The notes beneath the pieces were generated by a model. The model had not been told where the DNA came from. It saw only the letters and a list, made by a program, of their open reading frames with translations, and made no database searches. Positions 10,051-20,795 of a stretch of 64,000 nucleotides of DNA are shown piece after piece (the stretch's first letter is position 1; each line of letters starts with the position of its first letter). This DNA is from Chalciporus piperatus (Eukaryota > Basidiomycota > Agaricomycetes > Boletales > Boletaceae), in assembly GCA_038093975.1 (NCBI GenBank), contig JBBPTG010000032.1:1-64000 (forward strand), written 5' to 3'. A program made the translations under genes and the position numbers.

Positions 10051-11160
10051 GTCAACATCAGCAACACTGCAAAAAGTCTGAAGTTACTGGAATGACTGGA
10101 TCAGTTAAATCAGTAGTCCAGTGGCCCAGTAACAAGTAGTTTCAGTAGTTTCAGTAGTTTCAGTAACCTAGTCACCCAGTCATCAAGTAGTTTCAGTAGT
10201 CTTAGTAACCCAGTGGCCTAGTGGCCCAGTCATCCAGTCATTTCAGTAGCTTCAGTAGCTCAGTCATTCAGTCATCCAGTAGTCTCAGTAGTCTCAGTCA
10301 TCCAGCAGCCCAGTCATCCAGTCATCCAGTCATTTCAGTAGTCTCAGTAGCTCAGTCATCCAGTCATTCAGTCATTTCAGTGGTCTCATTAGTCCAGTGG
10401 CCAAGTGTTCCAGTTATCCAGTAGTTCCAGTAACCCAGCAGCCCAGTCATCAAGTTATCCAGTTACATCAGTAGTCTTAGTAGCCCAGCCATCAAGTTAT
10501 CCAGTTACTTCAGTAGTCTCAGTAGCCCAGTCATTCAGTCATTCAGTCATCCAGTAGTTCCAGTAACCCAGCATCCCAGTCATCCAGTCATCCAGTAGTT
10601 CCAGTAACCCAGCAGCCCAGTCATCCAATCATCCAGTCACTTCAGTAGTCTCAGTAGCTCAGTAGCCCAGTGTTCCAGTCATCCAGTTATCTCAGTAGCC
10701 TAGTAGCCCAGTACCCTAGTCATCCAGCAATCCAGTTGTCTCATTACTCCAGTCATCCAGTATTCCAGTATTCCAGTAATCTAGTCACTCAGTGGTTCAG
10801 AAATCCAGTCACTCCAGTCACCCCAGTCACATAAATCACATAAGTCACTCCAGTAATCCAGTCACTCCAGTTAGTCCAGTCACTTCAGTAATCCAGTCAC
10901 TCAGTGGTCCAGTAATCCAGTCACTCCAGTCACTCCAGTCACTCCAGTCACTCCAGTCACTCCAGTCACTCCAGTCACTCCAGTCACTCCAGTCACACAA
11001 GTCACTCCAGTAATCCAGTCACCTCAGTAATCCAGTCACTCCAGTAATCCAGTCACCCTGTGGTCCAGTAATCCAGTCACTTCAGTCACACCAGTCATAC
11101 CAGTTATCCAGTTACCCAGCCCTCAGCTCACCCAATCACTCCAGTACTACTCAGTCATCT
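10047..11160 (-). repeat. Long minisatellite arm, inverted relative to the left arm
   Basis: About 1.1 kb of tandem CAGT-words such as CAGTCATC, CAGTAGTTT and CAGTCACTC with periods of 8-10 bases. At its inner end (10047-10115) it carries the conserved core seen at 5520-5545, here reverse-complemented (CATCAGCAACACTGCAAAAA, then GTCTGAAGTTACTGGA). The arms at 5309-5545 and here point at each other, as terminal or subterminal inverted repeats do. ORFs read through it are repeat artefacts (SSSSLSS and LQSLQS patterns). Confidence 0.8.
10918..10989 (+). repeat. Perfect 9-bp tandem repeat, eight copies
   Basis: CAGTCACTC repeats eight times without a mismatch, with a ninth imperfect copy. This is the most homogenised part of the surrounding minisatellite and suggests recent slippage or unequal exchange. 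Confidence 0.85.
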
Positions 11161-11224
11161 AATAGAGTCATTCTAATTAGTGACATTTTATAATCATTCA
11201 TAGGATGGATTATAGCTAAAGTCC

Positions 11225-11930
11225 ACAAAAATGTGTACTAAAAGTGTAGTTAACAATGTGGGAAAGGGTATTAGGATTGAGTGTAGTGAAGTGTACAAAA
11301 AAGCGTAGTAAAAGTGTAGTCCAAGTGTGGGAAAGTGTAGCTAGATTGAGTGTAGCTAAAGTGTACAAAAAAGCGTAGTAAAAGTGTAGTCAAGAGTGTG
11401 GGAAAGTATAGCTAGATTGAGTGTAGCAAAAGTGTACAAAAAAGCGTAGTAAAAGTGTAGTGAAATGTGTGGGAAAGTGTGTAGTGATAGAGTGTAGCTA
11501 AAATGTACAAAAAAGTGTACTAAAAGTGTAGTTACAAGTGTAGTGATTGAGTGTAGCAAAGTGTAACAAAAAAGCGTAATAAAACTTGAATCAAATGTGT
11601 AGGAAAGTGTAGCTAGATTGAGTGTAGCAATAGTGTACAAAAAAGCGTAGTAAATGTGTAGTTACAAGTGTGGGAAACTGTAGCTAGACTCAGTGTAGCA
11701 AAAGTGTAAAAAAAGCGTAGTAAATGTGTAGTTACAAGTGTGGGAAAGTGTATTAGGTTAGAGTGTAGCAAAAGTGTACAAAAAAGCGCAGTAAGTGTGT
11801 AGTTAAAAGTGTAGCAAAGTATGTGGAGATCAAACCTATTGAAAGTGTACAAAAAGGCATACACAAGTGTACAAAAAATATGGTAGCTATCTAGTGTAGG
11901 AGATCCTAATAAAGTGTAGCTACATTTCCC
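11225..11930. repeat. About 71-bp tandem repeat rich in AGTGTA, roughly nine copies
   Basis: The block GTGTACAAAAAAGCGTAGTA recurs at 11291, 11361, 11432, 11503 (variant), 11561 (variant), 11633, 11704 (variant) and 11774, so the unit is close to 71 bp. One unit near 11503-11561 is shortened to 58. Between the blocks are GTGTAG words (CTACAC on the other strand). No protein is supported; minus-strand ORFs here are repeat translations. It may be a subterminal repeat array of a DNA element whose ends are not clear. Confidence 0.75.
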
Positions 11931-11959
11931 TAATGCTCGGACTTGACAAAAAATCCGCG

Positions 11960-12092
11960 CGAAAAAGTCACGTGACCAAGTTGAACTTGCAGCGCCACTT
12001 CTTCGAGTCTGTCTCACACCACTACACCACACCTCAACAACGACAGCAACATGGCCGGCGAGGGCTCAACAGCCCTGCCGGCAATGCAAAGT
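11960..12092 (+). promoter_or_regulatory. Promoter-like segment and short first exon (ATG at 12051)
   Basis: GTCACGTGAC (CACGTG at 11969-11974) lies about 80 bases before an ATG that opens MAGEGSTALPAMQ. It is followed by a good 5' splice site, AAGTGAGTTT. The arrangement looks like the promoter and first coding exon of a gene. No downstream exon of a recognisable gene follows. Instead the exon with its splice donor is repeated in tandem. Confidence 0.35.
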
Positions 12093-12600
12093 GAGTTTCT
12101 ACTCACTCACTGACCCACCCACTCATCTCACCAACAGCCACTCGAGTCTCCCCCACCACCACCACCACCTCCGAGTCACCTTAACACCAACTCGAACAAC
12201 ACGGCCGGCGAGGGCTCAACAGCCCCGCCGGCCTTACTAGGTGAGTTTCCACTCCCCCACCACCACATCCACTTACCTCAAACATAGCTGCTCGTGCCCC
12301 ATCACCACCTCCCACCTTCAACACCCACTCGAACACGGCCGGCGAGGCTCAACAGCCCCGCCGGCCTCACTAGGTGAGTTTTCACTTACCCACCACCACA
12401 TCCTCACCTCGAACATGCTACATAGCTGCTCGTGCCCCACCACCACCTCCCACCTTCAACACCCACTCGAACACGGCCGGCGAGGGCTCAACAGCCCCGC
12501 CGGCCTCACTAGGTGAGTTTTCGCTTACCCACCACCACATCCTCACCTCGAACATGATACATAGCCACTCGTGCCCCACCACCACTTCCCACTGTAGCAC
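12053..12600 (+). repeat. 135-150-bp tandem repeat of a hairpin exon plus splice donor, four units
   Basis: GGCCGGCGAGG starts units at 12053, 12203, 12337 and 12475. Each later unit has a self-complementary head (GGCCGGC facing GCCGGCC, inner GGGCT facing AGCCC, loop CAAC), then CTAGGTGAGTTT, then a pyrimidine-rich tract with CCCACCACCACATCC. The head translates to AGEGSTAPPA in every unit. The heads are more alike than the first unit's flank, which suggests amplification of an exon with its intron. Confidence 0.75.
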
Positions 12601-12689
12601 AATACATGTACTAGTTAGACAGATATATTTCACATTTTTCCTGAACTCCTGAACTACATAAAGTGTGAAATAATTGTAAAATATAGTGA

Positions 12690-13160
12690 AATAGTAATTG
12701 GGTACTGGATTGCTGAACCCCTGAGTGGCTGGGTTACTGGAGTGACTGGATTACTGGACCCCTGAGTGGCTGGGTTACTGGAGTGACTGGATTACTGGAC
12801 CCCTGAGTGGCTGGGTTACTGGAGTGACTGGATGACTGGGATGACTGTATAACTGGACTGGCTGGATTACTGAAGTGACTGGATGACTGGATTGACTGGA
12901 CCACTGGACCACTGGACTACTGAAATGACTGGATAACTGGATAACTGGATAACTGGATAACTGAGACTACTGAAATGACTGGATGACTGGATGACTGGGC
13001 CACTGAGACAACTGAAATGTCTTCATGACTGGGCTAATGAACTAATGAGATTACTGAAATGACTGGCTGACTGGATGACTGGGCAACTGAGCAACTGGCG
13101 TACTGGTTTAACTGATCCAGTCATTCCAGTAACTTCAGACTTTTTGCAGTGTTGCTGATG
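12690..13160 (+). repeat. Third minisatellite arm with conserved core
   Basis: Tandem ACTGG-words, including three near-identical 39-40-bp units around 12715-12830 (CCCCTGAGTGGCTGGGTTAC). The array ends at 13105-13160 in the same core as the other two arms (AACTTCAGACTTTTTGCAGT, GTTGCTGATG). It is inverted relative to the 10-11 kb arm, so the 1.5 kb between them (71-bp array and hairpin units) is also bracketed by inverted arms. Confidence 0.75.
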
Positions 13161-13194
13161 AACGAAAACGGTCAGTACGACACGACGAGCGAAG

Positions 13195-13740
13195 ATGACG
13201 TACCAGAGACATCCCCACACCATTCCCCACCCATTCCCCAACACTCACGAGTCATCCGGCATCCAGACGAGCGACCGCGAAGACGAAAACGAGGCGAACA
13301 CGCAATGTGATCGCACAGACGCACAAGCCGAGTCGTGCGGCCATACGGTCGCAATGCGAGCTCGACAGGACGACCAGGAACTTCGAGCGAATCGAGTGGA
13401 CATGTCAAGACAGACAGCGAATGTCGTCGAAGTCGAGCCAGAGGGCGAAACGAAAACGGACATCGCAAGTGATCGGGAAACGAGGGTGGACGAAGGGGAG
13501 GACGAATAAATGCTCTAGCAGGACGAACGGAATGACGACGAAATGTGTCCCAAAGCGTCGATCGAGGGGAGAAGCGGTCGTCGAGGCCGTACGAACAATT
13601 GACAAAGCGAGTCGACTCGGAAGAAAGCAGTCAGCTCAACACGGCGAGCGAACACAACATACCCAGACCATTACCACTGCTCCTTCCACCATCCACCAAC
13701 CTCCACAAACGAGTCCGAACCCGAACGAGCAGGTGCGACG
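13195..13740 (+). other. Low-complexity Arg/Glu/Asp-rich open stretch related to 9.6-10.0 kb
   Basis: ORFs at 13195-13509 (104 aa) and, in another frame, 13307-13744 encode charged, disordered-looking sequence. The DNA near 13515-13575 resembles 9960-10030, including ATCGAGGGGAGAA. It starts immediately after the third minisatellite core. It is probably the second copy of the same element-borne gene, decayed or spliced in a way I cannot resolve. The 13.75-14.6 kb stretch that follows holds no supported gene. Confidence 0.3.
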
Positions 13741-14611
13741 ATGAGGTCAAGTGCACGATACTGAGCGAGACGGCGAACACAAACGCGATGACGACGCGAC
13801 GAGCGATAATGGTCACAACTCACTGCGAGTTGCACTGAAGACGATCGCTGAGGAGGCGTGTCAGGACACACACACCTGGGCCATCACCACTACCCATTCC
13901 TTGCTCGAAACGACCTACCAGCTTCGCCAACTCAGCGCGTTGTGGACGCATCAAACCGAACCAATGAAATCAATCGAGCGCGGATTCATATATCTTTTAA
14001 ATTTTCGCTTTTATTGCTTTTTCGCCTGTAATGTAGCTACACTTCAACATATTAAGCTCGAAATAAGTGTGAAATAAGTGGAGGAGTGAGCTTGTTCTGC
14101 TTTTTCTCGTTATGTGACCTAAGGTCTCCATAAGTGCGAAAAAGTGTCCATTAAGCTTAGTTAAGCAATGTGTTAAATTGCTGATGTCTCAAGTCCAGAG
14201 CTCTCGTTTGTTCAAGTTTTGTATCTACCTACTACCACTCCCCGCAGTCGCAATCAGTGTCTTCTCGTCCTCCAGGCCTTCCGCGCTCCTCGTTGACGAA
14301 CGGCATGTGCCTGCGTGCACACAACGACGTCCCGCCTAATTCCGCGTGCATGCCTCGCCATTCCCAGTTTTCCCCTGCGTGAAGCTGTGGCGCCACAAGG
14401 GTTTTCGACCTTAGCGAAAATTCCCTCCCGCCCGGGCCGTGACGGCCCACCGCGCACAGTACCTGAGGCCTCGCGAGTACAGCTTAGATATAAGTAGTAC
14501 GACCCCTATTCCACACGGTAGAGGCACGTGCCCTACCCAAAGGTCGCTTCGGTCGATTCCAACGTCCGCGTCGGAAATCGGCCGAAGCGGAGTGTGAAAA
14601 ATAGGTCGATT

Positions 14612-14635
14612 GGTCGATTGGTCGACCAATCGACC
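14612..14635. repeat. Perfect 24-bp palindrome built on GGTCGATTG
   Basis: GGTCGATTG, GTCGAC and CAATCGACC run together as an exact inverted repeat without a spacer. A further GGTCGATT copy lies directly upstream. It sits between repeat DNA and the conserved gene block and could be a protein-binding site or an element end. Confidence 0.6.
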
Positions 14636-14790
14636 CCTTGCTATGACGATTCTACCAGTTAATAACACAGGTCACGTGATTTATTTGTATCACGTGACCC
14701 CATTAGATCGCTGTTTTTTCCAATTTTTTTTCCATTCATTCAAATTTCAACAGGAGCTGTGGCAATCGAATGTTCTCTTACAATGACTAT

Positions 14791-15147
14791 CTACCAATCC
14801 CAAGCGCTATCTGGATCGTTCGCCTCGTCAGCATCACTGCTATGTTTTTCGTCTGTCTCTTTTCCGCAGTCCGAAGCCCTACCATCCGCGAGGACCTGAG
14901 TCACCACCGCCGGTCTCAAGTCAACATCGCACTCCATGTCAAAGCAGGACTCCCGCTCCTGATCCTGGACATTGTCCGTCTCGTCAAGCCATGTCTCCGT
15001 GTCCCCTTCTTCAAACTCCTCTGTTCCATCCGCGTCTTCAGCCACCAAGTAACTGCCATCAGTTTTGTGACTGATTGTTGGCTCAGACTCGGAGGACCCT
15101 TTGTTCGATCTTGGGTTCAGAAGTGAATCAAGGTCGTAGAATGACAT
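14791..15147 (-). CDS. Small acidic hypothetical protein (118 aa)
   Basis: The ORF starts at an ATG (15147), opens with SFYDLDSLLNP and is rich in Asp, Glu and Ser throughout (EEFEEGDTETWLDETD, DSAWDW at the end). I do not recognise it. It is divergent from the condensin gene, with 538 bp of shared upstream DNA containing CACGTG palindromes, so a divergently transcribed gene is plausible. The plus-strand ORF 14770-15126 overlaps it and is taken as a shadow. The protein could be only the first exon of something longer. No coding-statistics test was possible. Confidence 0.4.
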   Translation of the reverse strand: MSFYDLDSLLNPRSNKGSSESEPTISHKTDGSYLVAEDADGTEEFEEGDTETWLDETDNVQDQERESCFDMECDVDLRPAVVTQVLADGRASDCGKETDEKHSSDADEANDPDSAWDW

Positions 15148-15422
15148 GGTTGGATGTTCTCGTGTACCAGTATGGTGCTATTGTACAGATGAATTAATGA
15201 AACGAATTGACAATATTGCTACTCACTTCGGGATTGTACATGTGCCCGATTTGAAAATTTTCATGGCTCAGGAAAGCGGCCAAGTGGCGCGGAGCAGTCA
15301 GACCAAACTCGGGCTATATTCTGGGCAGGATTTGCGGGACAATGGGAGCACATTGCAGCGAGTTAACGACGAACGAAGCCGCGATCGCTGGCAAGGACCT
15401 GCTCCGGCGGGTGGGACTATGT

Positions 15423-15624
15423 CACGTGACAGTTAATAACACCCTGATTGAACCCCCCGACCAGGCCCATGTTAATAACTGTTATTAACCTGCTAAAAAC
15501 AATCATGTTATTAACAAAACAGTTTTCGCCCGTACCCTAATGGACGTCGGACGTCAAGAGTTGGTCGCAGCACTGCATTTACTTCAGTAAGTGACACGTG
15601 ACCAATTGTGGACGCGTGCACGTG
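15423..15624. promoter_or_regulatory. CACGTG palindromes and GTTAATAAC motifs upstream of the condensin gene
   Basis: CACGTG occurs at 15423-15428, 15595-15600 and 15619-15624, the last about 60 bases before the condensin ATG. GTTAATAAC and its variants recur around 15434-15510 and again near 14658, next to two more CACGTG (14673, 14691). CACGTG is the E-box bound by bHLH factors such as Cbf1. Regulation is inferred from position only. Confidence 0.45.
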
Positions 15625-15685
15625 CCAGTCGCCAAAGGAGCGCGTTGAAGAGAGTTGGGACCATCGTCGACGCTCGAGGTTCAGG

Positions 15686-18600
15686 ATGGGTGAGTCGTTC
15701 GATCTGCAAGAAGAACTACAGTCACTTCAAGATCTCGCAACGTACGAAATACCAAACGAACACGACCTGCACGAAACTGAACCTCGCCCATTGCTACAAC
15801 GTACGTCCTTGACGCCCACGAATATCGTGTTTAACCAAACCGCATCGCAGATGCCGTCGACAGAATTGCACACAACTCAGAGGCCATCACCGATGCGGAG
15901 ATATTCGACATATTCAGAAGCTTGTTGAAGCACGCAGATGCAGTACCCGGCGCCCTCACGAGCAAGCTACTCGATTCGATAGCGTCGGGATTCAACGCGG
16001 AAATAGATGCTGCGATCAGGGACTCGAGAGAGGAGGACCAGCAGATCGTCATGGCGCACAAGGAACCCCTGGAGATGTATGCGTTCCTTCTCAACTGGTT
16101 CGTCACCGCAGCGGACAAGGTCAAGTCGGCCGGTGAGGACGACGCCCCACAACCTCAACCAAAGGCTCGTCGTGGGAGAGGTGGAAAGGCCGGAGGCTCA
16201 CGCGCCGCTGCAAAGGCGGCTGAATCTTGGTCTTGGATGAACCAGATACCAGGGACGCTGGAGTTGTTCTCAAAGGCGATGAAACTCAAGACCCATCGCA
16301 TCTGGATGACCAGTCCAGAGAGAGACGCATTCATCACGTATGTTATTTATCCCTTCATTCGGGCGCGCACGTAGTTATCCCGACCCAGCTGCTTGACCCG
16401 TCCTGCATATCACATCGCGGAAAGCGAACAATACATGAAAGACAACGGCACCAAGATGAACGTTTACAAAGTGATCTGTATCGCAGTGAAACACCACGGT
16501 CACGCCGTCGCCGCGCAAATCAGCATCATGCAGTCATTGCAGTACTACGAACATCTCTCTGAACCAATGGCAGAACTCCTGTCTTTCCTCGCCAAGGACT
16601 TTGATCACGCTCAGCTTGGAGACGAAATATTGCGCGAGATTTCTGGGATGAGATTCAGTGGGCAAGACACGAAAGGCCCGAGAGCGTTCTCGCGGTTCTT
16701 GGTCAAATTCACCGAAGAGTCACCTCGATCGGTGCTCAAGCAAATCAGTCTTCTCCTAGAACACCTAGACTCCGAGGTGCGTATATGCGCTTTCTAAACG
16801 CCCTTCGCATTAATTTAATTGACCACGTCTACAGTCCTACCCGATGCGGATGGCCCTCGTCGAAGTCATCGGGTCACTCATTCGCGAACTCTCCAGCTCA
16901 GAAGACATGACCAACGACTCCACCCAAACTCACAAACAACTCAGCGGTCTCTTTGACCTCCTCATCACCCGCACGCTGGACTTATCCTCCTACGTCCGTT
17001 CCAAAGTCCTCTCTACCCTCTCCAAACTCTGCGATCTCCGCGTTCCATTCCCGAAACAACGGCTGAAGATCACGAGACACGCGGTGGTGAGGTTAGAGGA
17101 CAAAGTGTCGATGGTACGGAAATCGGCGGTGGCCTTGTTGACGAAATTGGTGTTGACGCATCCGTGGGGGTTGATGCATGGTGGGCCGTTGAATTTGGAG
17201 AAGTGGCAAGGGTATTATCAGGAGGTGGCGGCGAAGTTGGACAAGTTGGAAGATGCGGTTGGGAAGGCTGTGGAGCGGGAGGAAGGCGAGGGTGGGGAAG
17301 AAACTGAGCAGGAAGAGGACGAGGAAGAAGAGGACGAGGACGAGGACGAGGATGAGGAAGAGGAAGAGGATGAAGAAATGCAAACAGAGGACGGTGAAGA
17401 CACTTCGAGAAGCAAGAAGAAGGGCAAGAAGTGGGTGTCGTCCCTAACTATTTGATGCCCACTAACGATCTGCAATAGGCGACGAGTAGAGAACGACGAC
17501 GAGATGGACATAGACGAGACCGGTGGCGCCGATGAAGACACTGCGATGGGCGAAGAAGGCGACGAGCAGCCTCAACGGAAGAAACAGAAGGGAAAGAAGA
17601 AAGCTCGCAACTCGACAGTCAACCTTGCCGCTATGACGTCCGAACAGGAGGCTCTGGCAGCACTGGAATCCAACGAAGCCCTTCATCTCAGGCTGCGCAA
17701 GAAATACTACTTGGAAGCGCTCAACTTTATCCGTATGATCGAAGGGTCTATGGAGATTGTCATTCAACTACTGGGAAGTACAAACAAAGCTGAAGTCTTG
17801 GAGGCGATGGAGTTTTATCGGGTCACCAACGAGTACGAGTTCGACTCGTCAGAGGTATTATCCTCCCTTTTGCGTGTATAAACTCTCCGACTGACGAGGA
17901 TTCAGCAAGGGATTAAACGCATGTTACACTTGATATGGTCGAAAGACAACAGTCAAACTTCAGAAGACGGGAAAGAACTGAAGGGCGTCCGGTCCCGCTT
18001 GCTGGAGTGCTACCGAAGCTTGTATTTCGACCCGATACCTGGCATGGAGCCAAAGCAACAAGTGAACCGGATAGCGAAGAACATGATCGAGTGAGGGTTC
18101 AATGGTATCATTGTTTCGCCGCCTCATTTGTCCTCCCGTTGTAGGTTATCGTATGAATCGACGCTCGCGGAGTTGACAAGTCTGGAGGAAATGATGAAGA
18201 CGATGATGGATGAGGAACTCGTTCATCACGATATCATCAACAAGCTATGGCAGGTCTACAGTAAGCCTGGTTCCTCTCCTCTCAGCGTAGACAAACTCGT
18301 TGAGCATGCGTCTTCGCCAGGTTCTCCGAAAGCGCTTCCTGCATGTCAACGACGAGGTGCGATCACCATCCTTGGGATGTTTGCGCTGGCAAAACGTACC
18401 GTCGTGTCTGAAAAGGTTGACGTTTTGCTCCGAGTGGGGTTGGGCCCGCTTGGCAAGGTACAGTTTCGCCTTCATCTCCTCGATCGTCGTGCGCTCACCC
18501 CATAGTTATCGTTGCTCAGGCCGACCTTACGCTCGCTCGCTACACATGCGTCGCTCTCCAACGTCTCAACGGCAGCGCGAAAAAAGTGAAAGGTTCCCTA

Positions 18601-20701
18601 CTCAACAAGACTCTCCGCGTGGAAATGGAGAACCCCATTTTCAAGAAACTGCAAGACGCGATCGAGTACCCGTGTCGTTCGAAAGAGTGGTTCGGCATGG
18701 CTGAACAAGCAATCAATACTATATATGCTCTTGGGGATCATCCGGACGAGCTGTGTAGCGAGATCATCAAGAATCTTACTCGGAGAGCGTTTGCGCGAAG
18801 ACCTCCATCTCAAACGCATGAGGGTGCGGAAGGGGAGACGGGAACGCAATCGGAGAAAGACCCAGATGCGATGGATGAGGATTTGGAGTTTCCAGCGTCT
18901 GCACCGCTCGTCTCGCAGGCACCTACATCACGGGGTACGCAGGAGGGAGGTGAGGAGAAGGACGTCGGGGACGTGTTCCATCTCAGTCAGCTGTTATTCG
19001 TGGTGGGGCATGTCGCGATCAAACATATCGTCTTCCTGGAACTCGTTGAGCGAGAGTGGAAGCGTCAAAAGGATGAGAAAGAACTGGGTGAGTTATTGGC
19101 TTTTTGTTTCTTCCTCGAAGGTTGTGCTGAGGGGTCAATTTAGCTGAGAAGCTCGCGGCGGGTATGAACTCACCGACGAAGGGTTCGAAAGAAACGGAAG
19201 AGTTGGACCAGGTGGCTGGAAATGTCGAAGATGAGATCGGTGAGAGGATAGCTGCAGTGCGGGAAACTGAACTGTTGTATGGGCCACAATCATTGTTGGC
19301 TCTCTACGGACCGTTGCTCATCCACGTCTGTGGAAGTCCCCATAAGTTCAAGGCAAGTCGATCCGTTTGTCCTCGTCCGTGAGATGCTCATAGCAATTTC
19401 AGAACCGAACCCTGCGAGCAACCGCAACGCTGTCGTTCGCCAAATTCCTGTGCGTCAGTTCTCAATTCTGCGACCAGCATCACCACCTCCTCTTCAAAAT
19501 CCTCGAAACCTCCAAAGATCCTAGCATTCGCAGCAACATCGTCATCGCTCTCGGTGACGTCGCCGTCTCCTTTAGCACTATCATCGACGAGAACAGCAAC
19601 GAATTGTACAAAGGTCTATCAGACCTCGATCTCGTCGTGAAGAAAAACACGCTCATGGTGCTCACGCATTTGATTCTCAATGGGATGATCAAGGTCAAGG
19701 GTCAGTTGGGCGAGATGGCGAAATGTTTGGAGGATGCGGAACCGAGGGTGTCAGATCTTGCAAAGTTGTTCTTCACGGAATTGTCCACGAAGGATAACGC
19801 GATCTATAACAACCTGCCGGATGGTTCGTCGTCTGTTCTCTCTGGCTTGATCGTTCCTTGCTGACCTCGATTTTAGTTATCAGTCACCTCTCATCAGGGG
19901 AACACGCTGTCGAAGAAACAGTATTCCAGAGCACGATGCGGTACATCTTCACCTTTATCGAAAAGGTAAGCCGCCACCATCCTCAATTCCCTCACCCGAC
20001 CGAACTATCTCACTTTCCAGGAAAAACAAGCCGAAAACATCGTCGAGAAACTTTGCCAACGTTTCCGCCTCTCTGAAGACGCCCGTCAATGGCGAGACAT
20101 TGCCTTTTGTCTATCCTTGCTCCCCTTCAAATCCGAACGCTCTGTCAAGAAACTCATCGAAGGATTGCAGTTTTATCGTGATAAGCTGCATGAGGACAAG
20201 GTGTATGAGTACTTTGTGGAAATCCTTGTCAAGGTGCGTGTATGCGAGTGTCGATGGGTTGGTTATGTGTGCTGAACGGGGTGTGCGTAGGCTCGGTCGA
20301 ATAAATCTGCGAACAAGCCTGATACGGAGCTCAACGAGTTCGAATCGGTGCGTCGCTTTGTTTGCCTTGATCTCTCTCTCTCTCTCTGCTGATGAATGGA
20401 ACTCGTCGCAGATCCTGGAGGAACATAAACGCCAGGGGGAGGAAGATCAGGCGTTCGAGAAACGCGTCGAGGGCAAAAAGGCAGCTGCCAAGAAAAAAGC
20501 TACGAGACGATGTAAGCCTCCCCCCCTGCTCATCACCCAACTCGGCACTTAGACCCCTTACCCCCTTACCCCCTTGTAGCAGCGCGCAAGAAAGCCCAAC
20601 AACCCGAAGCAGAACCCGAACCCGAGGCCGAAGCTGGACCTTCACGTCCAAAACGGCGTGCACAAACGCATGACGACGACGACGACGACATGTATATGTA
20701 A
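15686..20701 (+). CDS. cnd1: Condensin complex subunit 1 (CAP-D2/Cnd1, Ycs4 orthologue)
   Basis: HEAT-repeat non-SMC subunit of condensin I, needed for mitotic chromosome compaction in the nucleus. Fifteen exons join in phase to 1412 residues: 15686-15800, 15851-16337, 16389-16776, 16835-17430, 17479-17854, 17906-18090, 18145-18457, 18520-19087, 19144-19352, 19403-19823, 19877-19965, 20021-20233, 20291-20347, 20412-20511 and 20580-20701. Family hallmarks include EIFDIFRSLLKHADAVPG, AHKEPLEMYAFLLNWFVTAA, TLELFSKAMKLKTHRIW, SYPMRMALVEVIGSLIREL and the C-terminal Cnd1 core (RSNIVIALGDVAVSFSTIID, LVVKKNTLMVLTHLILNGMI). Two acidic, low-complexity inserts (around 17280-17400 and 17490-17590) and a basic, Asp-rich tail (DDDDDDMYM) are typical of disordered linkers. 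Intron 9 (19353-19402) uses a GC donor (GCAAGT). The start is chosen at the only ATG that leads into FDLQEELQSLQDL. Confidence 0.93.
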
Positions 20702-20795
20702 AAAGGTCCAGAGGCCCCTGGACTCGTCTATCGTAGACGTGGGTTGCACCACCACCTGTCTGTTATTCCCTCTGTTTGCTTGCGATTGTTTTTTT

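Noticed and set aside
10221..11013. Ser-rich and LQS-repeat ORFs as proteins
   Set aside because: They are translations of the 8-10-bp minisatellite and have no independent support.
10918..11160. CRISPR-like array
   Set aside because: Units are 9 bp with no spacers, and the genome is eukaryotic.
14232..14457. Small minus-strand ORFs of about 70 aa
   Set aside because: Two overlapping frames, no motif, and no splice or family support.
17093..17541. Minus-strand ORFs rich in Ser or Leu/Phe inside the condensin gene
   Set aside because: They are antisense readings of the Glu/Asp codon run of the condensin linker.
18260..18283. Short intron in condensin exon 7 (GTAAGCC to CTCAG)
   Set aside because: It would be only 24 nt, the region is open in frame, and the flanking protein reads through sensibly.
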